Of a DNA stretch of 64,000 nt, positions 21,681 to 34,245 are shown piece by piece (the stretch's first letter is position 1; each line of letters starts with the position of its first letter). The stretch is from the NCBI RefSeq assembly GCF_963924675.1, contig NC_089224.1:45985158-46049157 (forward strand), in the 5' to 3' direction. Made by a program: the position numbers and the translations under genes. Under the pieces are notes generated by a model. It saw nothing but the letters and a program-made list of their open reading frames with translations, was not told where the DNA came from and did not search any database. Origin of the DNA: Phocoena phocoena (Eukaryota; Chordata; Mammalia; Artiodactyla; Phocoenidae).

Positions 21681-22067
21681 CGGTACAAGTGAAAAACCAC
21701 AGAAGAGGGAGGTTAGGAGTTGGGAAGTTTTCTGATTTATCTCTCTCTTAAACAGAAAAGTATGGCATATCCATCACACTGAAACCCTCATGTTAAACAC
21801 CTCTCTGACACTACTACAAAGTTTCTGGTTATTATAACACCATCTCTCTACTTTCTCCTCAACCTCACCTAATCGGTACAAGTGAAAAACCACAGAAGAG
21901 GGAGGTTAGGAGTTGGGAAGTTTTCTGATTTATCTCTCTCTTAAACAGAAAAGTATGGCATATCCATCACACTGAAACCCTCATGTTAAACACCTCTCTG
22001 ACACTACTACAAAGTTTCTGGTTATTATAACACCATCTCTCTACTTTCTCCTCAACCTCACCTAATC
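21681..22067. repeat. Exact 193-bp tandem duplication (two copies)
   Basis: 21681-21873 is followed directly by an identical copy at 21874-22066, plus one further shared base (22067). I compared the two copies through their whole length and saw no difference, in otherwise old and diverged intronic sequence. Confidence 0.95.
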
Positions 22068-23379
22068 TATTAGACACTAACTTCACATGCTGGCAGCCTC
22101 CTGTTTGTTAAAGCACAGGCTATTTCTGACTGATCAGATTACTGCCACTGCTAAGGGATCGCTCCAAGCAACTTTTTATGCCAAAATTCAAAGATCCTAT
22201 CAAAATCACATTTCCAAATTCCAAACTCTTTGGCAGTTAAACCTATCTAGAATTTGCTTCTGCTCTAGTTGCTACAGATATGAAGACACAAATGTTACAA
22301 ATCCTTAAAGCCTCTCAGGTATGTCACATCAGCCAAACTTCTTAGATTATGAATTCAGTAGGTCATGTTCAAGTAAACATGAATAAAAAGGAAAGAATAG
22401 CAACTGCAATTATTTTAGCTATGGGTTTTCCTTCTGACAAGCACCATATTGAAATGAGGAGCATCAGATATGACCATCTATTAATCCTCCAGCTAATGGT
22501 GGCATTCATGACTATTTAAGAGGAAAATCCAACAAGTTGCCACATAGTTTTTGTGTGTTCATAAAGCACTTTAGTGCTTTGCAATACTCTTCCCTTATAA
22601 GTCACCCCCTAACTCCTCCCACCCCTCAATTCCCACCCCCAAAAACTGTCAAGAATCTATCTCCTGTTTAAAAACTGTTAAGAATCTATCTCCTTTCAAA
22701 AACAGTCTTGTCCAGATTAAATCACATCAACAGAGGTAAGAGATAGTAATTTTAAAGTAGGATTGGGAATGATGCATATATGGCAAACAACTCTGTTATA
22801 ATTTAGCTTCTACCTCACTGGAATTGTGGGACCCACTCTGCTTTGTTGCATGAAGTTGAAGGCCTGCTTTGCTAGCACTGGGGTTCAGCAAATTCTTTTT
22901 AGTATCTCAGACTTAAAACTCTAAAGATGAGATTAAGAAGAATATAAAATAAGAATTTATCCAGATTAATTACTGACTTAGACATCTGGATAATTAACTT
23001 TTCCAGAGAATTGATTATGTCAGATCCAAGTGGAAATACTGTAGGAATAATATACAATATTGATTCCAAGAAGTTAAAAACCTCGAGGGAGAAAGGAAGT
23101 CCAAATTAAAAACGTTGAATATTACTACTGATTAACATTGATTACCAATATTATACTATTTCAACTGAGTACAACTAACTTAAAATCAATTATAATTGCC
23201 AAAATTTTGTTTTAATACTTTGAGCAAAGAATGAATTTGAAGCAAAGAGCTAAATTCTCCCTTGTGAATCATCAAACTGGTATGTGAATGCACATATAAA
23301 ATAATATGTAAAGCCTTATGCTTTATAGAATGGACACAGTTTTTAATTCAATATACTTTATCGTGCAACTGCCATACAT

Positions 23380-23595
23380 GAGGGGTTCTCAATCTCGGCA
23401 CTATCGACATTTGGAATCAGATAATTCTTTGTTGTTGGCATTGTTCAATGCACTATAGGATGTTTAAGAGCATTCCTGACCTCTACCCACTAGACGCTAA
23501 TAGCATTCAACCTAGGCACACGACAATCGAAAATGTCTCCAGACATTACCAAGTGTCCCCTGGGGCCACAGTTGTCCCTGGTTAAGAACCACTGC
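23380..23595. mobile_element. MER20-like hAT-Charlie relic
   Basis: It has inverted ends GGGGTTCTCAATCTCGGC and GTTAAGAACCACTGC. The interior GCACTATAGGATGTTTAAGAGCAT, CTCTACCCACTAGACGCTAATAGCA and GTCTCCAGACATTACCAAGTGTCCCC follows a well-known mammal-wide element that I believe is MER20. Confidence 0.75.
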
Positions 23596-23982
23596 ACTAG
23601 GTAAAACGGCAAGCACTATGAGGCACAAAACTCACAAAAACACGGTACTAGCCCTGAGTTATTCAAAAAGACTATTATCCCACCTTCATCCTTCTTTATA
23701 CTGAATCAAAAGCAATCAATCGATCATGCTCAAAATTTGAAGATTCTTATGGAAATATAATCATCAAATATTAACATTAGATGCACAAGAGTAACGGTAG
23801 AGTAGAAACTAGAAGACTTAAAATGGAAAACAAATGTAAAATTATTCCTTTGCAAAACATAGAAGCATGTTCCAAAATAAACAAACGGCATTAAATATTA
23901 TGCATGCTAATTTGGTATGATAGAAAATAGAGTTATTTTCCATTTAAAATATTATAACTAGAGCATTTAAAATGTCATAAGG

Positions 23983-24019
23983 AAAGCAATTATACTCCAA
24001 TAAAGATGTTAAAAAAAAA
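23983..24019 (+). mobile_element. Ultra-short L1 insertion
   Basis: AAAGCAATTATACTCCAATAAAGATGTT plus an A-run is exactly the extreme 3' end of the L1 seen at 32670-32705. Its target duplication GTCATAAGG is at 23974-23982 and 24020-24028. The insert is about 37 bp including the tail. Confidence 0.88.
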
Positions 24020-24587
24020 GTCATAAGGCTAAGTATAGTTCACTCCTGAACTATTCAAGGATTGATTCTTAAATTAATGGATTATTCAAGATTTTTCTTT
24101 TCTTTCTTCTCACTCAATGCTTGTTAGCCACTTCTTTCAAGTACCTCACTTCTTTCAAGTACCTCCAACTGAGAAAGGTCAAGGTAAATGGAAGAGTCCA
24201 CAATTTAAAGTAAATTTTGCTCTTCATTAGAAGGACTGTTGATCAAAAAAAGAAATAACGTGGTACAAAAGAACACCAACACAAAACCTGGGTTATGCCT
24301 TAAAATGTCAATTATATCCAAACCTGGTATTCAAGGCATAAAGAGTGAGTTGCCTAAAACACTTTATTCAAAGTGATAGATGGGTTGAACATACAATCAA
24401 CCTGATCACTTGTAAAGCAAACAGTGACAGGCAATAAGCTCTACAATTATGAAAAACAAACACAAATGTGGGACACTGAAATCATTATTATTATTTATAT
24501 AAGCAGGGCCTACATAGCATCATCCAAAGCATTTACTGTTATGCTGCCACAACCATGTCTCAGAAGAAAGACTAGAAGTGGAGAGGT

Positions 24588-24775
24588 GACGTGAAATAGT
24601 GGAGGAAAAACACTGAACTAAAAGAGTCAAGAGTTCCAAATTCACATTCTGTCTCTGCAACAAACTGTGTAATCTCAAGCAAGAGAATAACCTCTCTTGG
24701 GCAAAGTTTCTTCATCTCTAAAATGAGGAAATCAGACTAAGTACCTTCCAGTGCTAAAGTTATAGAACCCAGGTC
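24588..24775 (+). mobile_element. MIR SINE fragment
   Basis: CACATTCTGTCTCTGCAACAAACTGTGTAATCTCAAGCAAG followed by TTTCTTCATCTCTAAAATGAGGAAATC matches the MIR core and 3' region. Confidence 0.8.
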
Positions 24776-26214
24776 ACCCATTAAAGCCCTAATCTTGGTC
24801 CTGCTCGGGACCAGAGGTGGAACCAAATCCTGTAAAGGCAGAAACCAATAAAGATGGCTCTCAACTATTAATAATTCTATGCCAAGCTTAAACGGCTTTA
24901 AGGCCAACGTCTAATAAAATCTAGGGCCTCAAAACAGAGGTCTCCTATTTTTATCTCAAAGAAATAAAGCATCTTATATTTTTTACTTCAGAGAGAAATG
25001 CAGTGCTACATCCAGAATAAGCCCACAGAAAATTTTAAATCAAGATTTCCTAACTCTTGAGACATCCAGTAGATTGTTTTCTTCTTAAAAGAGAATAACA
25101 TTGTTTCTAAAATTGAAATCAACACAAACCAGACAATCAGGTCACCCTTCATTGGCCTCTAGTGCCTGTAATTTCTCCTTCACTGTGTGGTTATTATTAT
25201 TGTTGCTGTTGTTTTTGTTATTTTTCTGCCATAGATGAGCCAATTTGTTGTGTGTTCTTTGGCACTTTCCCATTTCATGATTTGTAAATGTTTTAACTGC
25301 CATTTTAAGTAAAGCATTTAATACAGTAACTAGCACACAGACTATTCCATAAATGGGGTACTATTATGATTATCATGCAGGTAAATTTTTATCTTAAACT
25401 AGAGCATAAGCAGCTTGAAAGCTGGGTGTCTATCTTCTTACTCTTATGTTTCCCTTTCAGTGCCAAATGCACATCTAAAATAAATGTAACAAACACACAC
25501 TTTCCCCAAAGCACCTTTTTAAACTCTTTGAATGGATCATGAAAAACCAACATCCCAACCCCTCTAAGTACATTGTTTCAAAGTCCACATTGTTCGGAGG
25601 AAAAAAGCACAGAGGAAGCATGCAGAGTTGGTACCTAATACTTCAGGGCTCCCTGCCCTTTAATAACATTGTCAACAACACAGAGCAGTAAATGCATCTT
25701 AGCAGAATGGAGTGGGGGAGGGAGTAAATGATAAATTTGTGGTTCCACTAGACTAGCCCAGAGACAACAATAAAATAAGGTATGTAACTAGATTCACCTT
25801 TCCAAGTATAAATACATCAATCTTAATAGAAAAGAGGGAGCAAAAAAAAAAATTAGTCTTGTAGTAGGCAAAAAGCAAAAGTTACTTGTAACCTTTGGGT
25901 CACCTCAACCTTTCTGCTACATCTCTGAATGTAGGAAAGCTATGATTTGATTTACATCTTAAATTCAGCAATAGACACAGATTGCCTTTTCTGTGTGAGG
26001 AAACAATGCCTACAGTCACCATGCATTTTCATGTATGCAGCTGTGACCCTGGCGCTTTCAGAAGCATAGCATAGCACTTACTACATCAAATATGCATTTT
26101 AAAAGCATTTCTCTACCTGCTCTGAATTTTGATTTGAAAGAGTTGGTTAGAAGCCAAAGTGGGATTAAAAAAAAAAAAAAGCTCTGCAGACTTTAAGATT
26201 AAAAATGCATAATA

Positions 26215-26563
26215 GGGACTCCCCTGGTGGCTCAGTGGTTAAGAATCCACCTGCCAATGCAGGGGACAAGGGTTCCATCCCTGGTCCGGGAAAATCCCAC
26301 ATGCCTCGGAGCAACTAAGCCCATGCGCCACAACTACTGAGCCTGCACTCTAGAGCCCATGAGCCACAACTACTGGGCTTGTGCACTGCAGCTGCTGAAG
26401 CCTGCGCCCCTAGAGCCTGTGCTCCACAACAGGAGAGGCCACCGCAGTGAGAGGCCCGCTCACTGCAGCGAGGAGTGGCCCTCGCTCACCACAATTGGAG
26501 AAAGCCTGTGCGCAGCAACGAAGACCGAACTCAGCCAAAAAAAAAAAAAAAAAAAAAAAAAAA
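26215..26563 (+). mobile_element. Long CHR SINE (CHRL-type)
   Basis: GGACTCCCCTGGTGGCTCAG to ACTCAGCC plus about 27 A. The target duplication GCATAATA is at 26207-26214 and 26564-26571. Confidence 0.92.
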
Positions 26564-27357
26564 GCATAATAAAAATTGTTAAGATTCCACAATGAATATT
26601 ACTATAAAAAAGAAAAATTAAACAATAATTGTGAATCATTACCTATCCTATAGAGTCTTAAGACAATGCATTTCATCCTTTCCAGAAAAAGATGACTTGG
26701 AGCAAAAATTATTTCAATTTTGACATTTTTTGACTAATTTTCTTTTTTCTTTAGGTCTATAACGCAGATAGGGAAAAGATAAGATGTCTTTGAAAAGAGA
26801 CTTCATATCACAATGGTTCTGCCCTCACAATGAACCTTTCCCAGGATCCCTATTTTGAGAGGCAGGGTTTTAATGCAAAGGTGTCTGCCAATGTCAGAAG
26901 TCTGGAACTATTTTAGGTACAAGGTGATGGCTGGGGGGAAACACACAGATATGGAGGGGTCCAAAACGTCTATTACTAAGTTACATCCTTGATTGGGGGG
27001 GCGGGGGCGGCGGGAAACTAGAGATAAGATAAATAGGCTAAGGCAAAAATTACAACATTTTATGCTCTTCAAGACATTTATCAGCAAATTACCATATCAA
27101 TTTTCAAATTAAGCATGCACACTTAGAAGAACTTATAAAATATTTTCTAGTGGCAATTGCTAACTGGAAGATTGTATAATATGTATAGATTATTATTTAG
27201 GTCTGATTTTAAATCCCAAGTGTAAACTCCAGGTGATTGGAACCATAAACTGTGAACAAAGACTTCCCTGGGTGGGAAAGAGGAGAGAAAAGAGGAAATG
27301 AAAACAAGCAAAACATGCAGTGCCACAGAAAGAATCAAACTGCAAAAACATAGATGG

Positions 27358-27468
27358 GGGACTTCCCTGGCAGTCCAGTGGTTAAGACTCTGCACTTCTA
27401 CTTCTGGGGGCTAGGGTTCAATCCCTGGTTGGGGAACTAAGGTCCCACATGCCGAAAAATAAAAAAGA
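27358..27468 (+). mobile_element. Short CHR-1-type SINE
   Basis: GACTTCCCTGGCAGTCCAGTGG, GGGTTCAATCCCTGGTTGGGGAAC, then CCACATGCCGAAAAATAAAAAA. GATGG occurs on both flanks. Confidence 0.85.
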
Positions 27469-28394
27469 CAGATGGCCCTTGGAACGTATTATTGGCTATA
27501 CTTTCCCGATTACTGCCCTAGCTTCTTTCTTATCCTCAACTCTACTGAGCTTTCTCAGGGACAGATCTGACACTGATACCCCTTTCTTTCCCACCTTCTT
27601 TTTCCTAATTTCTGTAAAAAATTTCATTTATCCATTAATGCAAGAATTCACAAGCCCTCTGAAATTATATGCAAAATTTTGAGTACATGTACATGTGTAC
27701 ATTTTCTAGGGGAAGGTACAAAACTTTTATGAGATTCTCAAAGAAGGTCCTGACCTCCCCTCCAAAAAAGGGTAAGTGCTAGTAAATTAAAGCTAAGTAT
27801 ACCTAAGGTAATTATTGCAATTCAGCCTTGTTAAACTCCTGCTTCCAAAAAAAACTATAAAGTACGCTTCTGTTTCCCCAAAAAAGTGACATATTATGTG
27901 CCTAGAAATGGTGGCTCCCCAACTACTGAAGTTTTTGTAACTTCAGCAAAATAAAACATTATGAATGCATTCTAATGGTTCCAAGCCCTATGGCAGCTTG
28001 ACTGTAAAGTACAGAAAATTTAATAATGGTGTCATGCTTCCTTTATGCTAAATAAAACCAAACATCTACATCTCAGGAGATCCCTTTAGATCATATATTC
28101 AACTGTTGAAATAATCAGCTCCCCAAAAAGCAAAATGCTTATTTTGACAACAGAAACATACGACAATAGCTGATGGTCAAAAAAATCAAAAAGACACTTG
28201 ATTTTTTTTTCAAGTGTTACGGGATTCTAAGCAACCTCGTTAAGAAACAATAAATGCGATAAGGAAATTTGCATAGAAATGAGAAACAATAACAACTACT
28301 CTTAATTATAGAATAGGAGGTTTATTTTCAGGAACTTAGGAAAAGTAGCTTACCTCCAGAAATAAATGTAAAAGGGAATAACACTGAAAATTCA

Positions 28395-28832
28395 TTGGAC
28401 TTGGTAAGTATACAAAAATATTACAGAATAATAAAATGTGATATATCCATGCAGTGAAATATTATTCAGCCATAAAAGGAATGAAGTACTAAATCATGCT
28501 ACAGTGTAGATGAACCTTAAAAACATTATGCTATGTGGAAGAAGCCAGACATAAAAGGCCACATATTGTATGATTTTATTTATATGAAATGTCTAGAAGA
28601 GGCAAATCCAGAGATAGAAAAGTAAGCAGTGTTTTATATCTATAGTAGGAGGTATTAGAGAAAGACTGCTAATAGGTATGGGGCTTCTTTTGGGGGTGAT
28701 AAAAATGTTCTGGAATTAGATAGTGGTATAGTTGAACAACTTTGTGAGTATAATAAAAACCACTGACTTGTACATTTTAAAAGGGTGAATTTTATGGTAT
28801 ACAAATTATATCTCAATCAAAAAGGCATTAAA
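28395..28832 (+). mobile_element. Old L1 3' fragment
   Basis: GCAGTGAAATATTATTCAGCCATAAAAGGAATGAAGTACT, then AGAAGCCAGACATAAAAGGCCACATATTG, and terminal GAATTTTATGGTATACAAATTATATCTCAAT are typical of an old L1 3' end. Confidence 0.75.
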
Positions 28833-29137
28833 AAATATTCCAAACTTAACTCAGTCATATACTATTTTAAAGTTAATTAACCTCTTTCGATTTTATAAAA
28901 ATTCATATGTATCATGTGAAGCATACTGCCAATATAAATAATCATAATAACTTGGATTTCCCTTACAAAGAAAATAAGTCCAAATCAGAATCTCATTTAT
29001 TACCTCAATATCCACAGTTGATATCTTAATTGTGCCCATTTTAAAGATGCAGATGTAGGAGGAAAGAAAGTTAAATGTCTTTGTCTAATGTCACTATGAA
29101 ATAATATAACATTGTTGAGTGTTTTAACCATTTGTCC

Positions 29138-29330
29138 AGTGATTTCCAAACCTATTTCCACATCAGAATCTCTTGAGACTTTTTAAAAATACATGGATTC
29201 TACGTACCCACACTGGCTCCCACCCAAGCTTTCTAAATCAGAATCTATAGAGGTGGGGCTTCAGAATCTATAGATTAAGTGAATTCCCAGGGATTCCTAC
29301 TATGTCCACATCTAAAGCATATCTATATCT
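29138..29330. mobile_element. MER5-like hAT relic
   Basis: CAGTGATTTCCAAACC, CACATCAGAATCTCTTGAGACTTTTTAAAAATACA, and TCAGAATCTATAGAGGTGGGGC resemble MER5-type elements. Confidence 0.55.
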
Positions 29331-29639
29331 CGACTGCCACTAGTAAATCTGAAGGGAGTGGAAGAGTTGGGAAATCACCATTTTGAAATTATCACAGTGA
29401 AAATTAATGGGGGTGGGGCAGCTGTGAGTTTAACAAGGAACAGGATATTTTCATGGTCTCGTAGCATCTTCCCCATAGACTGCTTATTAGTTACAAGAAG
29501 ATGATAACTATACAGTAGAGAAACCAGACATCACCTTGATGGAGTAATCAAAATTAAAATCACCAGTGAGTGGCAAGATGGACATCAGTGTCTCCAGATA
29601 TGATATCCTGAGAAAGATATAGCATCACTTTTATAGTAC

Positions 29640-30120
29640 TCAAAAATGTCAATGTTATAAAAGATAAAGGATGAGAAATCTTCCAAATAGTTCCAAATTT
29701 TAAAAGACTAAACAGATATGACAATTAAATGTAATATATGATCCTAAACTAGAGTCCATACACTAAAAATAAAAAGGATAACGGTATGAAAGGACATTAT
29801 TCAAACAAATGGCAAAACTGGAATATGGACCATAGATAAAAGTATTATATCAATGTTAAATTTTCTTGATTTGATAACTGTACTCCGGTTATATATGAGA
29901 ATATCCTTGCTCTTAGAAAGCATACCCTACTGAATATAGGTAATCTACTCTCAAATATTTTTTTAATTATATAGAGAGACGGATAGGATAACGCAAATGT
30001 GGCAAAGGGTAAAAAAATTGATGAATCTGGGTAAATGGCATATGGAAACTTTTTGTACTATTTTTGCACCTTTTCTGGAACTTTAAAATTCTTTCAGAAT
30101 AAGTTTAAAAATAAAACCTT
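29640..30120 (+). repeat. Old repeat with A-rich 3' end, family not assigned
   Basis: GTTAAATTTTCTTGATTTGATAACTGTACTCCGGTTATATA, GAGAATATCCTTGCTCTTAG and CTTTTTGTACTATTTTTGCACCTTTTCTG are familiar from a mammalian interspersed repeat, but I cannot name it with confidence. A reverse CHRL SINE follows. Confidence 0.45.
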
Positions 30121-30142
30121 CAATGACTTCCCACTACTCTTT

Positions 30143-30457
30143 TTTTTAAATAAATTTATTTATTTATTTTTGGCTGCGTGGGGTCTTCGTTGCTGCGCGC
30201 AGGTTTTCCCTAGCTGCGTCGAGCAGGGACTACTCTTCATTGCGGTGCACAGGCTTCTCACTGCAGTGGCTTCTCTTGTTGCAGAGCATGGGCTATAGGC
30301 ACGCGGGCTTCAGTAGTTGTGGCGCACAGGCTCAGTAGCTGTGGCGCACAGGCTTAGGGGCTCCAAGGCATGTGGAATCTTCCCAGACCAGGGATCGAAC
30401 CTGTGTCCCCTGCATTGGCAGGCAGGTTCTCAACCACTGCGCCACCAGGGAAGTCCC
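30143..30457 (-). mobile_element. Long CHR SINE (CHRL-type), reverse orientation
   Basis: TTATTTATTTTTGGCTGCGTGGGG to CCACCAGGGAAGTCC. The perfect target duplication CCCACTACTCTTT is at 30130-30142 and 30458-30470. A partial internal repeat of GTAG(T/C)TGTGGCGCACAGGCT is present. Confidence 0.93.
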
Positions 30458-30477
30458 CCCACTACTCTTTAAAGAAA

Positions 30478-30705
30478 GCCCAAAGCCTTTGCCATGGTCT
30501 TGCATCTTCTAAGCCATGCCCACCGCCCCTGGGCCTCTGTCTTGGCCTCTCCCTCCCTTGAACACTAAGCTCCAGGCACCCAGCCTCCTGTTAGATCTCC
30601 TGGAGCACCAGGCTCTCTCACACAGCAGCAGCTAGGCACATGCTTTTCCCTAGATCTAGAAATGCTCTTCCTGCACTCTTCGCATGGGTGACTCCATCTC
30701 ACACA
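30478..30705 (+). mobile_element. LINE2 (L2) fragment
   Basis: GCATCTTCTAAGCCATGCCC, CTGGGCCTCTGTCTTGGCCTC and AGAAATGCTCTTCCTGCACTCTTCGCATGGGTGACTCC match L2. Confidence 0.65.
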
Positions 30706-31586
30706 CCAAAATGGGTATAAGAGAAAATGCAAAAAGGGCTTAATGCTGAGAAGAAGCTAGTTATCAAAATTAAAACTGGAGCTACATTTTGACATCCACA
30801 ACTATAAACTGGTCTTAGTGCACTTTGTGTCAGTATTTATCTTGGGACTTTCTCTTGTTTCTGTTTGATGACCCTAAGGAATGAATGTATTTGCCTTAAG
30901 AGATAAGTGAGAAAAAAACGGTATGAATCACAAAGTACCTCAGTCTTTTGGACACACATCTTTAAGTTCTTAAAACTAACTCTCCATCTAAATAAACTCA
31001 TAACACTGCACAAAGAGATGCACAAATACACATAGAGTACATAATTTTCATCTACTTAGGGTATCACCGTCCATCACTATTGGCCTTATCACCCATTTCA
31101 GAGCACACCATCTGCCAAAAACATTTAATATTCCCTTATTTCAGAAAGTACAGCTTGATGTTGATCAGACCAACCCTTTCCACAAATAAGATTCTCAACA
31201 TTTGATATTTGTACATGTCAGCCACTGTCTGGCACATCAGAATGATGCACAAATTCTGGAACAAGCAGTTACTGCTCATGAATTCACAGCTATTTCCTCA
31301 CTTCAGCTGAGGCAAGAGAGATCTTAAAAAGATTGCCATAATATGAATACGCAGAGGAAAACTTAAAAGCAAAAGTACATGATAAAATTTTAAGGGAAAA
31401 AATGGCATATTACAGAGAAAATGAACCTCTAATAATTTATGAATCATAAAAATTTAGTTTCGTCATTCTTGTTTGCAACCAAAATACCAGGCAAATGTTG
31501 GTTCTCTGCTGTACTTCCCATATGGTCAATGTTAGAGAAGCTTGAAATAACTTAAACATAGTGTGTTATTAAAAAGTGGAGTTCAG

Positions 31587-31817
31587 GGGCTTCCCTGGTG
31601 GCGCAGTGCTTGACAGTCCGCCTGCTGATACAGGGGACACGGGTTCGTGTCCCGGTCTGGGAGGATCCCACATACCGCAGAGCGGCTGGGCCCGTGAGCC
31701 AGGGCCGCTGAGCCTGTGCGTCCGGAGCCTGTGCGTCCAGAGCCTGCGCTCCGCAACTGGAGAGGCCACAACAGTGAGAAGCCCGCATACCACAAAAAAA
31801 AAAAAAAAAAAAAAAAA
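31587..31817 (+). mobile_element. CHR-2 SINE with internal duplication
   Basis: A standard head and A-tail, but the GCCTGTGCGTCCGGA segment is present twice (about 31711-31745), lengthening it by about 18 bp. GAGTTCA / GAGGTTCA flank it. Confidence 0.92.
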
Positions 31818-31968
31818 GAGGTTCATGAACAAGCAGCTCCCCTTCAAACTAACCAAAAGAAAATTCAGACCAAACAAAAAGGGCAGGGGAAAAATAAGCC
31901 TGAAGTAAAGGATATCTTACTAGTCGCTTTTTTTTTTTTAACTGATTAGTATAAAAATTGTTCACAGG

Positions 31969-32708
31969 GTGGGAATGTAAATTGATACAGCCACTATGGA
32001 GCAGTATGGAGGTTCCTTAAAAAATGAAAAATAGAACTACCATACGACCCAGCAATCCCACTACTGGACATATACCCTGAGAAAACCATAATTCAAAGAG
32101 TCATATACCACAGTGTTCATTGCAGCTCTATCTACAATAGCCAGGACATGGAAGCAACCTAAGTGTCCACTGACAGATGAATGGATAAAGATGTGGCACG
32201 TATATACAATGGAATATTACTCAGCCATAAAAAGAAACAAAATTGAGTTATTTGTAGTGAGGTGAATGGACCTAGAGTCTGTCATACAGAGTGAAGTAAG
32301 TCAGAAAGAGAAAAACAAATACTGTGTGCTAACACATATATATGGAATCTAAAAAAAAAGGTTCTGAAGAACCTAGGGGCAGGACAGGAATAAAGACGCA
32401 GACATAGAGAACGGACTTGAGGACATGGGGAGGGGAAACGGTAAGCTGGGACGAAGTGAGAGAGTGGCGTGGACTTATATACACTACCAAATGTAAAATA
32501 GCTAGCTAGTGGGAAGCAGCCTCATAGCACAGGGAGATCAGCTCGGTGCGTTGTGACCACCTAGAGGGGTGGGATAGAGAGGGTGGGAGGGAGATGCAAG
32601 AGGGAGGAGATATGGGGATATACGTATATGTATAGCTGATTCAGTTTGTTATAAAGCAGAAACTAACACACCATTGTAAAGCAATTATACTCCAATAAAA
32701 ATGTTTAA
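31969..32708 (+). mobile_element. 5'-truncated L1 (740 bp)
   Basis: It begins inside the C-terminal ORF2 region (GTGGGAATGTAAATTGATAC) and ends GCAATTATACTCCAATAAAAATGTTTAA. The perfect 16-bp target duplication AAAAATTGTTCACAGG is at 31953-31968 and 32709-32724. The ORF2 remnant has no intact frame. Confidence 0.95.
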
Positions 32709-32967
32709 AAAAATTGTTCACAGGTAAAAAGGGGCTTTTAAAGTTTTTGAAAACAGTTAAATGCCTAAACCAGAGGTCACAAACTGTTGCCCTTGGATTG
32801 CATCCTGTGAGCAAACGTGTTCGGTCTGCCTAACCCGTATTTTCAAAACTTGGAATTGCTTTCCAACATTTATTAGTGAGGATATTTCATATAAAATGTT
32901 ATTAATATTGAAAGATCTGAAGGTCTGGCAACAATGAAGCCCCACTGCCTCACTGCAACAATTGGCC

Positions 32968-33135
32968 AGTAGTTCTCAGTTGAACCAGCACACTGGAAAC
33001 CATCTAGGAAGCTTTGAAAAATTACCAATGCTTGAGGCTGACCCCTACTCATTCTAGGGAGAGCCCAGGGAACTAATACATTTAAAAGTTCCTCAGTGGG
33101 CTCTAACGGTGCAACCAGAATTGAGACTCCTGGGC
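32968..33135. mobile_element. MER5-like hAT relic
   Basis: CAGTAGTTCTCAGTTGAACCAGCACACTGG, AGCTTTGAAAAATTACCAATGC and GACTCCTGGGCC fit the MER5 group. The 124-codon antisense ORF over it is incidental. Confidence 0.5.
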
Positions 33136-33939
33136 CTAGAGTTTTACACTTGACATATGCTCTTCGTTTAATCACAGCGGTCAAATGTGCTTCACTGTTC
33201 TTCCAGTTTATCCCCATCCTAAAAGGCACTGGGAATTGAAACTCCATTTAAATATCCCCATTTAATCTTGTTTAAGCCACTGAACTACAGAAGGGTCCAG
33301 TGACACAAAATGAACTTTATTGGCTACACACACTCTAATCTGATGTATCTCAAAGCATGGTGGGTAGATCACTTCTGTATCCAAATCTCTTGTTAAAGTG
33401 CATGTTCCAGACACATATATGAAAAACTCTGAGCAAGAGCTCCTTATGCACTGTAAACACTAAATACCATCCTTGGTTTGTAGAAAGGTGCTGAGGGCTC
33501 TCTTCCCCTCCTGTTCCTACCAGCGTCTACTGTCTGACCATGCAGAACACTAACTTGTTGGGGTCATGGAATTACTCATTGAACAGAGAGCAGTGAGGTT
33601 TAAATCTCACTTGCATCCACACTTGGCTTGCTCTCACTGGATTGCTTTTCCATTAGAATTGCTGTTTGGTTCTGCTCTTGGACTCTCTAATGTCCATGGT
33701 AGACGCAATAAGATGAACTTGGTGCCTCAGTGCCTAAGTTAGGAGCAAACAAACCTTTTGCCTTCCTAATAGGAACAGAGGCCAGGAGACACAATTAACC
33801 ACTCAAGACCCCTCCCAGTCTACCCCAAGGGGCTCCCTGCAGCTAAGTACTACTAAGTTCATATATGGTACCACTAAGTTCCCAGAGGCTCAAGCAATAT
33901 TGCTCAAGCATGATCCACAAATGACCTATATCCATCACC

Positions 33940-34078
33940 CAGCCGCTGTATTCCTGAGTCTCATTGCAAAACCTACTGAATGAATGAGAATCTCTGGCAA
34001 GTGGGCTTGAGAAGCTGTACTCATAACAAGCTCCCCAGGCAGTTCTTAGGCACAGGAAGTTTGAGAGCCACTGAGCTC
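33940..34078. mobile_element. MER5-like hAT relic
   Basis: CTACTGAATGAATGAGAATCTCTGG, AACAAGCTCCCCAGGCAGTTCT and AAGTTTGAGAGCCACTGAG match the MER5 3' half. Confidence 0.65.
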
Positions 34079-34245
34079 TGGGTTCAACAAAGAGAAGACC
34101 CACTCTAAAGCTCCTTCAGGAAAGTCACAGGAACCAAGGGAAGCCACTGGCTAACATTCTGGGTCCTCACAGCTCCCTCTCTCTTCACTCCCTAACTGGA
34201 ACGACTTAAGCAATTCAGGGCAGACCCATTTAAAATGACAACATA

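Noticed and set aside
32873..33247. 124-codon minus-strand frame
   Set aside because: It covers a MER5-like DNA-transposon relic. No similarity to FOCAD and no flanking splice sites in phase.
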